64,000 nucleotides of DNA from Nitrobacter sp. NHB1 (GTDB lineage Bacteria > Pseudomonadota > Alphaproteobacteria > Rhizobiales > Xanthobacteraceae), in contig NZ_JBAMDA010000001.1 in the NCBI RefSeq assembly GCF_036964665.1, positions 2,952,001 to 3,016,000 of the forward strand, in the 5' to 3' direction. Made by a program: the position numbers and the translations under genes. Each line of letters starts with the position of its first letter. The first letter of the stretch is position 1. Under the pieces are notes generated by a model. The model made no database searches. It saw only the letters and a list, made by a program, of their open reading frames with translations, and was not told the DNA's origin. Shown piece by piece: positions 8,767 through 16,904 of this stretch.

Positions 8767-10188
8767 ATGGCAGTCAAAACGTACAATGCCGGCGTCACAC
8801 AATATCGAGAAAGCTACTGGCAGCCGGATTACGTGCCTCTCGACACCGATATCTTGGCCTGTTTCAAGATCACGCCGCAGCCCGGGGTGGATCGCGAGGA
8901 GGCGGCGGCGGCGGTGGCCGCCGAGTCGTCCTGCGGCACCTGGACTACGGTGTGGACCGATCTGCTGACTGACCTCGATTACTACAAGGGACGCGCCTAC
9001 CGTCTCGAGGACGTGCCGGGCGACGATACCTGCTATTACGCTTTCATTGCCTATCCCATCGACCTTTTTGAGGAAGGCTCGGTGGTCAACGTGTTCACCT
9101 CGCTGGTGGGCAACGTGTTCGGGTTCAAGGCCGTCCGGGCGCTGCGTCTGGAGGATCTGCGCTTCCCCATCGCTTACGTGAAGACCTGCGGCGGTCCGCC
9201 GCACGGCATCCAGGTCGAGCGCGACAGGCTCAACAAATACGGCCGCCCGATGTTGGGCTGCACCATCAAGCCCAAGCTCGGCCTGTCCGCAAAGAACTAC
9301 GGCCGCGCCTGCTACGAAGCCCTGCGGGGTGGTCTGGACTTCACCAAGGACGATGAGAACATCAACTCGCAGCCGTTCATGCGCTGGCGCGACCGTTTTG
9401 ATTTCGTGATGGAGGCGGTCCAGAAAGCCGAACACGAAACCGGCGAGCGGAAGGGTCACTATCTCAACGTGACCGCGCCGACGCCCGAGGAGATGTACAA
9501 GCGCGCCGAGCATGCCAAGGAAATCGGCGCTCCCATCATCATGCACGATTATCTTGCAGGGGGCCTTTGCGCCAACGCCGGCCTGGCGAACTGGTGCCGC
9601 GACAACGGGATATTGCTGCACATTCACCGCGCCATGCACGCCGTGATCGACCGCAACCCGCACCATGGCATCCACTTTCGCGTACTGACCAAGATCCTGC
9701 GTCTGTCGGGCGGCGACCATCTGCACACCGGCACCGTGGTGGGCAAGCTCGAGGGCGACCGCGCCTCCACCCTGGGTTGGATCGACCTGCTGCGTGAATC
9801 CTTTGTGCCCGAAGACCGCTCGCGCGGCATCTTCTTCGACCAGGATTGGGGCTCGATGCCCGGCTGCTTCGCCGTGGCGTCTGGCGGAATCCATGTCTGG
9901 CACATGCCAGCGCTGGTCACCATCTTCGGTGACGACTCGGTACTGCAGTTCGGCGGCGGCACACTGGGCCACCCCTGGGGCAACGCCGCCGGCGCGCACG
10001 CCAATCGTGTGGCGCTCGAAGCCTGCGTCCAGGCGCGCGGCGAAGGCCGTCATCTGGAGAAGGAAGGCAAGGAGATTCTCACCGCTGCCGCCGCCCACTC
10101 GCCCGAACTGAAGATCGCCATGGAAACGTGGAAAGAGATCAAGTTCGAGTTCGAGGCCGTGGACCAGCTCGCCATCGCCAACAAGTAA
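8767..10188 (+). CDS. cbbL: RuBisCO large subunit, form IA (carboxysomal type)
   Basis: A 473-residue ribulose-1,5-bisphosphate carboxylase/oxygenase large chain, the normal length for form IA. Active-site landmarks are present: [18 protein letters not shown] (loop 1 lysine), [17 protein letters not shown] (the lysine carbamylated for Mg binding), [18 protein letters not shown] (loop 6 lysine) and [11 protein letters not shown]. The frame is open from 8578, but AAGGAG at 8752-8757 and the family N terminus [10 protein letters not shown] place the start at 8767. Being first of a cso operon and followed by csoS2 marks it as the form packed into alpha-carboxysomes. Confidence 0.99.
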   Translation: MAVKTYNAGVTQYRESYWQPDYVPLDTDILACFKITPQPGVDREEAAAAVAAESSCGTWTTVWTDLLTDLDYYKGRAYRLEDVPGDDTCYYAFIAYPIDLFEEGSVVNVFTSLVGNVFGFKAVRALRLEDLRFPIAYVKTCGGPPHGIQVERDRLNKYGRPMLGCTIKPKLGLSAKNYGRACYEALRGGLDFTKDDENINSQPFMRWRDRFDFVMEAVQKAEHETGERKGHYLNVTAPTPEEMYKRAEHAKEIGAPIIMHDYLAGGLCANAGLANWCRDNGILLHIHRAMHAVIDRNPHHGIHFRVLTKILRLSGGDHLHTGTVVGKLEGDRASTLGWIDLLRESFVPEDRSRGIFFDQDWGSMPGCFAVASGGIHVWHMPALVTIFGDDSVLQFGGGTLGHPWGNAAGAHANRVALEACVQARGEGRHLEKEGKEILTAAAAHSPELKIAMETWKEIKFEFEAVDQLAIANK

Positions 10189-10267
10189 TCGCTTCGCCGG
10201 CTGCGGTCGGCAGCGCCCGATGGGCCGCGCCGCCGCCAGCACAACCGCTTTCGAAAGGACATAAGTC

Positions 10268-10594
10268 ATGGCAGTTCAAGCCTACCGCTCGATGAAAAAG
10301 TACGAGACCTTCTCCTATCTGCCGCCGATGACGCCCGATCAGGTGCGCCGTCAGATCGCCTACGCCATCGCCCAGGGTTGGAACCCGGCGGTCGAGCACA
10401 CCGAAAAGGGCACGCCCGCAAAGACGAGCTACTGGTATATGTGGAAACTGCCGCTGTTCGGCGAGCAGTCCGTCGATGCCGTGATGGCTGAGATCGAGGC
10501 CTGCCACCGCGAGTTCCCGGATCAGATGGTGCGTTTCCTCGCATACGACAATTACTCCCAGAGCCAGGGCATGGCGTTCGTGGTGTATCGCTGA
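10268..10594 (+). CDS. cbbS: RuBisCO small subunit, form IA
   Basis: A 108-residue small subunit, 79 nt after cbbL. It shows the family pattern [19 protein letters not shown], the segment [12 protein letters not shown], and [15 protein letters not shown] near the C terminus. It caps the L8S8 holoenzyme. The ribosome site AAAGGA lies before the ATG at 10268. The spacer to csoS2 is 104 nt and holds a GC-rich hairpin. Confidence 0.98.
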   Translation: MAVQAYRSMKKYETFSYLPPMTPDQVRRQIAYAIAQGWNPAVEHTEKGTPAKTSYWYMWKLPLFGEQSVDAVMAEIEACHREFPDQMVRFLAYDNYSQSQGMAFVVYR

Positions 10595-10648
10595 TGAGGT
10601 GGGCGCTGGAGCCAGACTCGATTCGGCGCCCCTGATTTGAACGCGGCG

Positions 10649-10664
10649 CGGCGCATCGGCGCCG
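10649..10664 (+). other. GC-rich hairpin between cbbS and csoS2
   Basis: CGGCGC (10649-10654) and GCGCCG (10659-10664) form a 6-bp stem with an ATCG loop. There is no following T-run, so it is not a convincing terminator. It could protect the 3' end of a cbbLS message or lower read-through into the shell genes, since RuBisCO is needed in excess. Role is inferred. Confidence 0.35.
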
Positions 10665-10698
10665 TACCCTTCATCGAGTTCTTTGTGCTGAGGTTCGT

Positions 10699-13383
10699 AT
10701 GACAAACATCGCCCCCGGTCATGCTACTGCAACCCTATCCGGCCGCGAGCTGGCGCTCCAGCGCCGGCAGGCCATGGCGCGTCACGGCAAGGCCCGCGTC
10801 ATCCAGACCGCGCAAACCGACAAGCGCTCCGCGGCCGGCCGCCTGCAACTGAATGCGGCACAGATCGCGAGCGCCCATCACGGTGGTGTTCCAGCCGCAT
10901 CGTCGGCGGCGGGCACGGCGTCTACGCTCACTCCGGTGGCGTCGAAGTCCGCGGCACGATCCCGGCGGCAGGCGCTGTCCACTACAGGTCGGGCGGCGTT
11001 GCAAAATGCTGGGCAGGGCGCGGCAACCCGCCCCGCGGCGCATCTGCGCCCCGGCCGGGCGGTGCCGGCCGAGGTGCGTGGCTCTGATGGCGGCTGCGGT
11101 TGCGGCGGGCAATGCGGTTGCGACACCGGCGGCGCGCAGCGCAAGGAGGCGGCGCAGATTGAAGCGGCGCAAGTCGGCACGCCCGCGGTGGAGCGCCCCG
11201 CGCTGAACGTGCAAGGGGCCGCTACCGGCCGCGCGCTGGCCAAGATGCGCCGCGCTGCGCTGAATCAGGATGGCAAAACGGGCCTCAAGCGCGTCGCCCA
11301 GGCCACGCGGATCGCCGCGGCGATGCCGGGCCAGGATTGGCAGAGTGCCATGCTCAAAGGCGCAACCGGCCGTCAGGTCGCGATGCAGCGCCGGCTGGTG
11401 CAGGCGCTGGCGGGCCGGGTCGACAAGACTTCCGGCGCCAGCACTCGCCCTACCGGCCGGATGCGTGCCCGCGACGTGGTCCCGGCGCCGGCCAAGGTCG
11501 AGCAGGGGCATACCCTATCGGGGCAAGCCGTCACTGGCACCCAGGTCGAGCGCAGCGTCAAGGTGACCGGCAACGAGCCGGGCTCCTGCCGCGCGGTCAC
11601 CGGCACTGAATACATTGGCTTCGAGCAGTTCCAGACCCTGTGCGGTACACGGCCCGAGCCGACGGCGCCCAAGGTCGCGGTCAGTAGCACGCTGCGCGAG
11701 CAACGCGTCACCGGCACCGCGCTGGGCCGATCCACCAAGACCACCGGCGATGAGCATGGCGCATGCCGTTCCGTGACCGGTACCGAATATCTCTCGAGCG
11801 AGCGCTTTGAGCAGTTCTGTTCGACGCGGCCGTCCGCGCCGCTGGGGAAGGTGGCTCTCGCCCGTACCGACAAGGGCCAAACCGTCACCGGTGCGCTGGT
11901 CGATCGTCCGCGCCGCGTCACCGGAGTTGAGTACGGCGCCGACCGCGCTATCACCGGTACACGCTACAGCCAGGCCGAGACCGATGACGCTCCACCCAAA
12001 GTGGCGGTCACTCATACGGCTGCGGGCAAACCCGTGACCGGCACGGTAGTGGGCCGCAGCGAGCGGCAGACCGGCGATGAGGCCGGGAGCTGCCGCCCGA
12101 TTACCGGCACCGAGTATCATACCGTCGAGCAGTTTCGCGATTTTTGCCGGACGCCGCCCCCAGGAGGAGGCCCGCGAAAGGTCAGCGTGATGTCCACCCG
12201 CGACGATCAGACCGTCTCGGGGACGGCCGTCGATCGGTCGGGCAAGGTGACCGGCAACGAAGTCGGCTCCTGCCGCAGCATCACTGGCAGTCAGTACTAC
12301 ACCACCGCTGATTTCGCGGGGCTGTGCAAGACGCCTAACCCCAGGAAAGTGTCTGAGATGCTGACGCTGCGCGGTCGGACCGTGACTGGTTCGGAGGTTG
12401 CGCCCAGCCCAAAATTGTCCGGTGACGAGTCATACGGGTGCGAACCCGTCACCGGCACGGACTACATTGGCACCCGCCAGTTGGCTGCGGTCTGTCCGGC
12501 AGCGCCTGCCGTCTCTCCGGTGAGCAAGGTCGTGGTCGACACCACGCTGAACGGCCAGACGGTCACGGGCGTCGCCGCGGGACGTGCGGACCACGTCACC
12601 GGCAACGAGGCCGGAGCGTGTTCGCCGATCAGCGGCACTCCATACATCGGCCAGGGCCAGTACGCCGCGTTCTGCCAGACGCCGCAGCGCCAGCAGCAGG
12701 CCGCGCGAGTGCGCGACAGCGCAGTGATCCCGGCCACCGTGGTCACCGGCGATCGGCCGGGCGCGGGCGGATCGCAAGTCACCGGCGACGAGCGCGGCGC
12801 TTGTGAACCGATTTCGGGAACGCCCTATCTCGGGCTGGACAATATCGTGTCCGGGCAATGTGCGATGAGCGACCGCTTCCGCACGCACGTTGTGGATCAA
12901 CGTCCGTCCGCTCCCCGGGATTTCAGTATCAGCATTCCGGCGCGGCAGGCTCGCGAGGAGCGGCAAACCGAGGTCATCACCGGCAGCGGCATGAGTAACT
13001 CGCGGATCACCGGCCCGAACAACAAGGCCGATGGCCTGATCACCGGCACGCCCGAATTCCGCCACGGCGACCATGTGCGCCGTCCACGCGAGGATGAGCA
13101 GTCGCTCCCCGCCGCGCGCCGCTTGAGCGGCGAAGGCAGCCAGCAGGGCCGGCGCGTCTCGGGAGACGCCTGGGACGGTAACAGCCGTGTCACCGGCACC
13201 GAAGGTTCGTCCAGCCTGTCGCGCAATCCCTCGATGCGCGGGCAGTCACGTGGGACCGGTGCCAGCGCCATGGCGTTTCGCAGCGTTGAGCGACCTGAAG
13301 TGCCTGAATCGGTGATCACCGGCTCGGCCGGCAATACCCGGGGCGGCGCCATGGTGACCGTCTCCGGCGGGGCGCGCGGCTGA
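10699..13383 (+). CDS. csoS2: CsoS2: alpha-carboxysome assembly scaffold protein
   Basis: An 894-residue, low-complexity, mostly disordered scaffold. The N-terminal region (about 1-270) carries four Arg-rich RuBisCO-binding repeats, e.g. SGRELALQRRQAMARHGK, SRRQAL, MRRAAL and MQRRLVQAL. The middle region (about 273-640) has seven VTG/TGTEY repeats of roughly 55 residues starting with KV; the third lacks its Cys pair and is degenerate. The C-terminal region (about 640-894) carries ITGS/VSGD motifs that anchor to the shell. An unusual Cys cluster (C133, C135, C139, C141) lies in the N region. A -1 frameshift cassette at 12393-12453 predicts a second, 575-residue product. Start ATG 10699 is preceded by GAGG. 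Confidence 0.97.
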   Translation: MTNIAPGHATATLSGRELALQRRQAMARHGKARVIQTAQTDKRSAAGRLQLNAAQIASAHHGGVPAASSAAGTASTLTPVASKSAARSRRQALSTTGRAALQNAGQGAATRPAAHLRPGRAVPAEVRGSDGGCGCGGQCGCDTGGAQRKEAAQIEAAQVGTPAVERPALNVQGAATGRALAKMRRAALNQDGKTGLKRVAQATRIAAAMPGQDWQSAMLKGATGRQVAMQRRLVQALAGRVDKTSGASTRPTGRMRARDVVPAPAKVEQGHTLSGQAVTGTQVERSVKVTGNEPGSCRAVTGTEYIGFEQFQTLCGTRPEPTAPKVAVSSTLREQRVTGTALGRSTKTTGDEHGACRSVTGTEYLSSERFEQFCSTRPSAPLGKVALARTDKGQTVTGALVDRPRRVTGVEYGADRAITGTRYSQAETDDAPPKVAVTHTAAGKPVTGTVVGRSERQTGDEAGSCRPITGTEYHTVEQFRDFCRTPPPGGGPRKVSVMSTRDDQTVSGTAVDRSGKVTGNEVGSCRSITGSQYYTTADFAGLCKTPNPRKVSEMLTLRGRTVTGSEVAPSPKLSGDESYGCEPVTGTDYIGTRQLAAVCPAAPAVSPVSKVVVDTTLNGQTVTGVAAGRADHVTGNEAGACSPISGTPYIGQGQYAAFCQTPQRQQQAARVRDSAVIPATVVTGDRPGAGGSQVTGDERGACEPISGTPYLGLDNIVSGQCAMSDRFRTHVVDQRPSAPRDFSISIPARQAREERQTEVITGSGMSNSRITGPNNKADGLITGTPEFRHGDHVRRPREDEQSLPAARRLSGEGSQQGRRVSGDAWDGNSRVTGTEGSSSLSRNPSMRGQSRGTGASAMAFRSVERPEVPESVITGSAGNTRGGAMVTVSGGARG
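12393..12453 (+). promoter_or_regulatory. Programmed -1 ribosomal frameshift cassette inside csoS2
   Basis: The elements occur in the order seen in bacterial -1 frameshift sites such as dnaX. An internal Shine-Dalgarno GGAGG (12393-12397) is followed by a 10-nt gap and then the slippery heptamer C CCA AAA (12408-12414), in the zero frame at codons 571-572. A 6-nt spacer follows, then a hairpin: GGTGAC (12421-12426) pairs with GTCACC (12448-12453), or ACGGGT/ACCCGT (12434-12439/12444-12449) pairs around a GCGA tetraloop. In the -1 frame a TGA occurs at 12423-12425, after three codons (I, V, R). Slippage would yield CsoS2A of 575 residues beside full-length CsoS2B. Halothiobacillus csoS2 is known to make both forms by this mechanism. 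Confidence 0.8.
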
Positions 13384-13394
13384 GGATCGCGGAG

Positions 13395-14906
13395 ATGGAC
13401 ACGCGCAAACGCCTTCAGGCCCTGCAACGAGAGGCCAACCCGGTTGCCGCGGCGGCCGTGCCCGATCATCCGGCGTGCATGATCGGCGGCGGGCAGACGT
13501 GCGAGCATGCGCTGGTCGATCGCGATCTCAACCGCCTGTTGTTCGACTACGAGCGGACAGTGCGCTCGCGTTTCACCCGCATCGTTGACGTGCTCAAGCG
13601 CATCTCCACGCATCAGCACGACGAGAACTTCACCGAGCGCGCGCAGCAGCTCGCGAGCGAGCAACTCGGTTTCGATCTGCCATCGCAGGTGCTCGAGGAT
13701 GCCTGGGTGTGCGGGCTGGATTTATCCGCGCTGCATTCGCGCTGTATATTCAGCGGCCTGAAATCCTGCGTCGAGAATGCGCAGACCGAGCAGGCCGGCT
13801 GGCGTCAGCGCATGCCGCTCGATGAGAACTTCCTGCGGTCCTGCGGCTATCATACAGTGGACATCAGCCCCTGCTCGGATGGGCGGTTGCAAGGCGTCAG
13901 CCCTTATGTGCTGCGCATTCTGCCCGGACCGAACGTGCGAGTGAAGGCCTATGCCGGCGCGTTGTTCGATGTCGAGGTCGATGTATGCGACTGGGCGCAG
14001 CGCGAAGTCGAGCGACTGTCGGGCGCGATGGTCGATGGCGAGCGCCTGAACTATCTCAAGATCGCCGTCTACCACTTCAGCAGCTCTTCGCCCAACGGTC
14101 ACGGTTGCGCCGCGCACGGCAGCGACGATCGCCAGGCGACCGAGGCGGCGTTGCAGCGCTTGCAGAATGAACTGCGCGCGGCGATCGATCAGACGTTCGG
14201 CGCGGGCGCCGCGCCCGATGTGCTGCTCATCGGCGTGGACACGGATCTGGATGCCCTGCGCATCCATCTGCCCGACAGCTTCGGCGAGGTCAACGCGCAT
14301 CGCTATTTTGAGACCGCGCAAGTCTATCGCGACACTCTCGGGCTTGCGCCCGAAGCGGCGCGGAAGCGCATCGCCGAGATCGTCGCCGATGCCGAGGGCA
14401 TGGGCGGTTGGGGCGAGGGCAACGGCCGCATGCATGAGGGCATGCGCCGCCTGGTGCTGGCGCTGGCCGAAGCCAATCTGTCGCAGATCGAGTACGTCAT
14501 CAGGCATCATACCGGGCGCTACGCGACCATTGGTCACGACGAGGAATGCATCGTCGCCGGCGAAGCGGTGCGGCCGCTGCAATTGCGCAACCTGTTTTAT
14601 TTCGCCCACCTCGACACTGTCGAGGAAGGCGCGCCTGACATGGATGTCGGGATCGAGATCTTCGCCAAGCTCAATGTCGCGCACGGTCTTCCGGTCCCGG
14701 TGCTGGTGCACTTCGAATATGACGCCCGGATCCCCGAATCACGCGAGCGGGCGATCGCGCGCGGCCGGCGGGTGCGTGACGCGATCGAGGCGCGCTATCC
14801 CGATCTGGCCGCAAGGGGTCTGCTCAATTGCGCGATTGCGGTGAGTGACCGCGCCGGCGACGAGTGCTGCGCCTTTGTCGCCGCCGACGCCGTCGACGAT
14901 CATTGA
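13395..14906 (+). CDS. csoSCA: CsoSCA: carboxysomal beta-carbonic anhydrase
   Basis: A 503-residue carbonic anhydrase of the divergent CsoSCA (formerly CsoS3) type, which dehydrates bicarbonate to CO2 inside the shell. Zinc-site and catalytic residues are visible: C160, D162 and R164 in SPCSDGRLQG, H227 in AVYHFSSSSP and C238 in NGHGC. The His-Cys spacing of 11 matches the Halothiobacillus enzyme. An N-terminal helical domain (about 1-135) and a C-terminal degenerate catalytic repeat (about 380-503) complete the three-domain layout. The start at 13395 is 11 nt after csoS2. Gene order csoS2-csoSCA-csoS4A is canonical. Confidence 0.96.
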   Translation: MDTRKRLQALQREANPVAAAAVPDHPACMIGGGQTCEHALVDRDLNRLLFDYERTVRSRFTRIVDVLKRISTHQHDENFTERAQQLASEQLGFDLPSQVLEDAWVCGLDLSALHSRCIFSGLKSCVENAQTEQAGWRQRMPLDENFLRSCGYHTVDISPCSDGRLQGVSPYVLRILPGPNVRVKAYAGALFDVEVDVCDWAQREVERLSGAMVDGERLNYLKIAVYHFSSSSPNGHGCAAHGSDDRQATEAALQRLQNELRAAIDQTFGAGAAPDVLLIGVDTDLDALRIHLPDSFGEVNAHRYFETAQVYRDTLGLAPEAARKRIAEIVADAEGMGGWGEGNGRMHEGMRRLVLALAEANLSQIEYVIRHHTGRYATIGHDEECIVAGEAVRPLQLRNLFYFAHLDTVEEGAPDMDVGIEIFAKLNVAHGLPVPVLVHFEYDARIPESRERAIARGRRVRDAIEARYPDLAARGLLNCAIAVSDRAGDECCAFVAADAVDDH

Positions 14907-14919
14907 GGATGTATGCGTC

Positions 14920-15177
14920 ATGAGAATCATGCGTGTGAAAACCACCCTCGTGTCGACCAATCGCATCCATGCCATGGGCCACCGTCCGTTGCTGGTCGTG
15001 CAGGAAACGCCGAATGGACCGCGCAGCGTCGCGGTCGACGCCGTCGGCTGCATTCCGGGAGACTGGGTGATCTGTGTCGGGTCCTCCGCGGCGCGCGATG
15101 CTGCCGGGGCCAGGGATTATCCGTCCGATCTCACGATCGTCGGCATCATCGACCACTGGAATCCGGAGGGGGCGTGA
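14920..15177 (+). CDS. csoS4A: CsoS4A: carboxysome vertex pentamer protein
   Basis: An 85-residue bacterial-microcompartment vertex protein (BMC-P, EutN/CcmL fold) that caps the shell vertices as a pentamer. Family motifs are KTLVSTNRI-like TTLVSTNRIHAMGHRPLL, AVDAVGCIPGDWV and CVGSSAARDAAG, ending DLTIVGIIDHWN. Two ATGs (14920, 14929) are possible; GAGGA at 14905-14909 and the family N terminus M(K/R)IM favour 14920. The stop overlaps the csoS4B start by one base. Confidence 0.95.
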   Translation: MRIMRVKTTLVSTNRIHAMGHRPLLVVQETPNGPRSVAVDAVGCIPGDWVICVGSSAARDAAGARDYPSDLTIVGIIDHWNPEGA

Positions 15178-15425
15178 TGGAAGTCTGGCGCGTGGTGGAC
15201 GATCTGGTATGCACCCGGCGTGTGCCGGGGATGAGTTCGGCTTCGCTTCGTATCCTGAAAGGCCAGAAGGGAGAAATCTCGGTGGCGACCGACCCGGTCG
15301 GAGCGCCGCCTGGCAAATGGGTATTCACCGCCGCGGGCACCGCCGCACGTATGGCCATGCCTGATCGAACAGTGGCCACCGACCTGACCATCTGCGGCAT
15401 CATCGATGGTTGGGAGGAGGAGTGA
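15177..15425 (+). CDS. csoS4B: CsoS4B: carboxysome vertex pentamer protein
   Basis: An 82-residue BMC-P vertex protein paralogous to CsoS4A, starting MEVWRVVDDLVCTRRV. It keeps the DPVGAPPGKWVF turn and the C-terminal DLTICGIIDGW strand. GGAGG in the end of csoS4A serves as its ribosome site, and the ATG overlaps the csoS4A TGA, so the two are translationally coupled. Loss of vertex proteins makes shells leaky in model species. A 101-nt spacer with a run of eight T (15499-15506) separates it from csoS1. Confidence 0.94.
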   Translation: MEVWRVVDDLVCTRRVPGMSSASLRILKGQKGEISVATDPVGAPPGKWVFTAAGTAARMAMPDRTVATDLTICGIIDGWEEE

Positions 15426-15526
15426 CCGACGCGGTGAGCAAAGAGCAAAACGGCGCGCGCGCAGCGGGCGTCAGGGTGCAGTGACTGGCTTGAGATTCTT
15501 TTTTTTCGACAACAAGGAGCGAACGA

Positions 15527-15823
15527 ATGGCTGAAATTATGGGTATTGCCCTGGGCATGATCGAAACTCGCGGACTGGTTCCCGCGATCGAGGCGGCGGA
15601 TGCGATGACTAAGGCCGCTGAAGTGCGCTTGATCTCGCGTCAATTCGTCGGCGGCGGCTACGTCACCGTGATGGTGCGCGGCGAGACTGGTGCGGTCAAC
15701 GCGGCGGTGCGGGCCGGGGCTGATGCCTGCGAGCGCGTTGGTGACGGCCTGGTGGCCGCGCACATCATCGCCCGCGTGCACAGCGAGGTCGAGGGCATTC
15801 TGCCGAAGACGCCGAGCGCTTAA
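15527..15823 (+). CDS. csoS1A: CsoS1: major carboxysome shell hexamer protein (first copy)
   Basis: A 98-residue BMC-H shell protein that tiles the facets as hexamers. The sequence is close to the family consensus: GIALGMIETRGLVPAIEAAD, RQFVGGGYVTVMVRGETGAV, and GDGLVAAHIIARVHSEVE. The pore loop FVGGGY is intact. AAGGAGCG lies just before the ATG, the strongest ribosome site in the operon, fitting the need for the most abundant shell subunit. Assignment to A versus C copy cannot be made from sequence alone. Confidence 0.95.
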   Translation: MAEIMGIALGMIETRGLVPAIEAADAMTKAAEVRLISRQFVGGGYVTVMVRGETGAVNAAVRAGADACERVGDGLVAAHIIARVHSEVEGILPKTPSA

Positions 15824-15836
15824 GCCCGGCTTTTTT
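15822..15836 (+). terminator. Weak terminator-like hairpin between the two csoS1 genes
   Basis: AAGC (15822-15825) and GCTT (15829-15832) form a 4-bp stem with a CCG loop, running into six T residues at 15831-15836. It begins within the stop codon of the first csoS1. The stem is short, so only partial termination is expected, which could lower expression of everything downstream relative to the first csoS1. Confidence 0.3.
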
Positions 15837-15863
15837 ACTGCTAGTAACTGGAAGGACAACGAC

Positions 15864-16214
15864 ATGGCAACACACGTGAACGGCATTGCCCTGGGCATGA
15901 TTGAAACCCGCGGGCTGGTTCCCGCGATCGAAGCAGCCGACGCGATGACCAAGGCCTCCGAAGTGCGGCTGATCGGCCGGCAATTCGTCGGCGGCGGCTA
16001 CGTCACCGTGCTGGTGCGCGGCGAGACCGGCGCGGTCAACGCGGCGGTGCGCGCCGGGGCCGACGCCTGCGAGCGCGTGGGCGACGGCTTGGTGGCCGCG
16101 CACATCATCGCCCGCGTGCACAACGAGGTCGAAGGCATCCTGCCGACCCAGCCGGATTCCAACGGCGGCAGCCGCGGCGGTCGCGACGCCGAGATTACGT
16201 CCACTCGCAGCTGA
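15864..16214 (+). CDS. csoS1B: CsoS1B-like shell hexamer protein with C-terminal extension
   Basis: A 116-residue BMC-H protein, nearly identical to the preceding CsoS1 over the 90-residue core (VLVRGETGAVNAAVRAGADA, FVGGGY pore). It has a 15-20 residue Ser/Gly-rich tail (PDSNGGSRGGRDAEITSTRS), the hallmark of CsoS1B in other species. The DNA of the two copies is also very similar, indicating tandem duplication or gene conversion. GGAAGGA precedes the ATG at 15864. It is likely a minor facet subunit. Confidence 0.93.
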   Translation: MATHVNGIALGMIETRGLVPAIEAADAMTKASEVRLIGRQFVGGGYVTVLVRGETGAVNAAVRAGADACERVGDGLVAAHIIARVHNEVEGILPTQPDSNGGSRGGRDAEITSTRS

Positions 16215-16232
16215 TCCTGCGCGGAGCGCATT

Positions 16233-16627
16233 ATGGCAGTCGATCGGCGAATCCTGGGCGGGCACACGCGCGCGCTCAGCCACGAGTTGGCGGCGTGCGG
16301 CAGTATCTCGCCCGAGCGTGCTCGCACGCCGGTCGGGAGATACCGAGCTGGCGCGCAATCTGCGCGCCGGGGCGGAGCGACCGGGTTATGCCGAGCCTTC
16401 GATGGAGCGGCAGATCCTGCTGGGTATGACACCTTGCAGCGGGCGGTTGCCCGCGGCGCGGCCGGGCCGGACAACGGCTCGGAGTCGAGGCCCGGCAGCG
16501 TTATGCAGACGCGCTGACGTATACGCGCAGGCTACGCGGCAAGGACACCGCGTCGCTGTTCGAAGGTTTTCTACAGGAGGCGCGAGCGCATCTCGACTAC
16601 GTCGTCACCCAGATCGAACCGGGGTAG
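16233..16627 (+). pseudogene. Broken bacterioferritin-like gene in the cso operon
   Basis: Ferritin-like sequence is recoverable only by changing frame three times. MAVDRRILGGHTRALSHELA (from 16233) continues after a one-base loss near 16293 as VRQYLARACSHAG. After another shift near 16330 it continues as SGDTELARNLRAG and MERQILLGMTP. A final shift leads to QRYADALTYTRRLRGKDTAS and FEGFLQEARAHLDYVVTQIE, with a TAG at 16625. A bacterioferritin-family gene occupies this slot in other alpha-carboxysome operons. Three shifts in 400 bp argue for a decayed gene rather than a single reading error. Flanking genes are intact. Confidence 0.75.
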
Positions 16628-16634
16628 GACATCC

Positions 16635-16901
16635 ATGACTGATGATTTCCAAGGCTGGGAGCGTCGCGACAAGCCGCCTACGTTGTTTCGTCGCTTCGCG
16701 TTTGCGCAATATGCACAGACCCGCGCCTTCCTCGACGCGCTATCGGCGCTGTCCGAGGAGATGCAGCGCCATCCGCAGAACATCAACTTCGGCACCACCT
16801 ACGTCAACGTCACCTTGGGGGCGGCCGACGACGCCACGCTCAGCTCCGAGGACGAGCTGTTCGCCCGGCGAATCGCCGCTCTGGCCGAGCACGGGGAGTG
16901 A
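16635..16901 (+). CDS. acRAF: acRAF: RuBisCO assembly factor with pterin dehydratase-like fold
   Basis: An 88-residue protein of the pterin-4a-carbinolamine dehydratase-like family. In cso operons this member is the alpha-carboxysome RuBisCO assembly factor rather than an enzyme. The remnant signature HPQNINFGTTYVNVTL is visible, but the catalytic His-His-His set of true dehydratases is reduced. A helix (FLDALSALSEEMQRH) precedes it. It lies directly after the broken ferritin-like gene and 3 nt before mcdA, in the usual order. Confidence 0.88.
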   Translation: MTDDFQGWERRDKPPTLFRRFAFAQYAQTRAFLDALSALSEEMQRHPQNINFGTTYVNVTLGAADDATLSSEDELFARRIAALAEHGE

Positions 16902-16904
16902 GCT

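Noticed and set aside
8608-10269. A 553-codon minus-strand frame across cbbL.
   Set aside because: RuBisCO is certain on the plus strand, and the antisense product has no recognisable domain.
16635-16901. Pterin-4a-carbinolamine dehydratase enzyme.
   Set aside because: Operon context and the reduced catalytic signature fit the RuBisCO assembly factor acRAF better.
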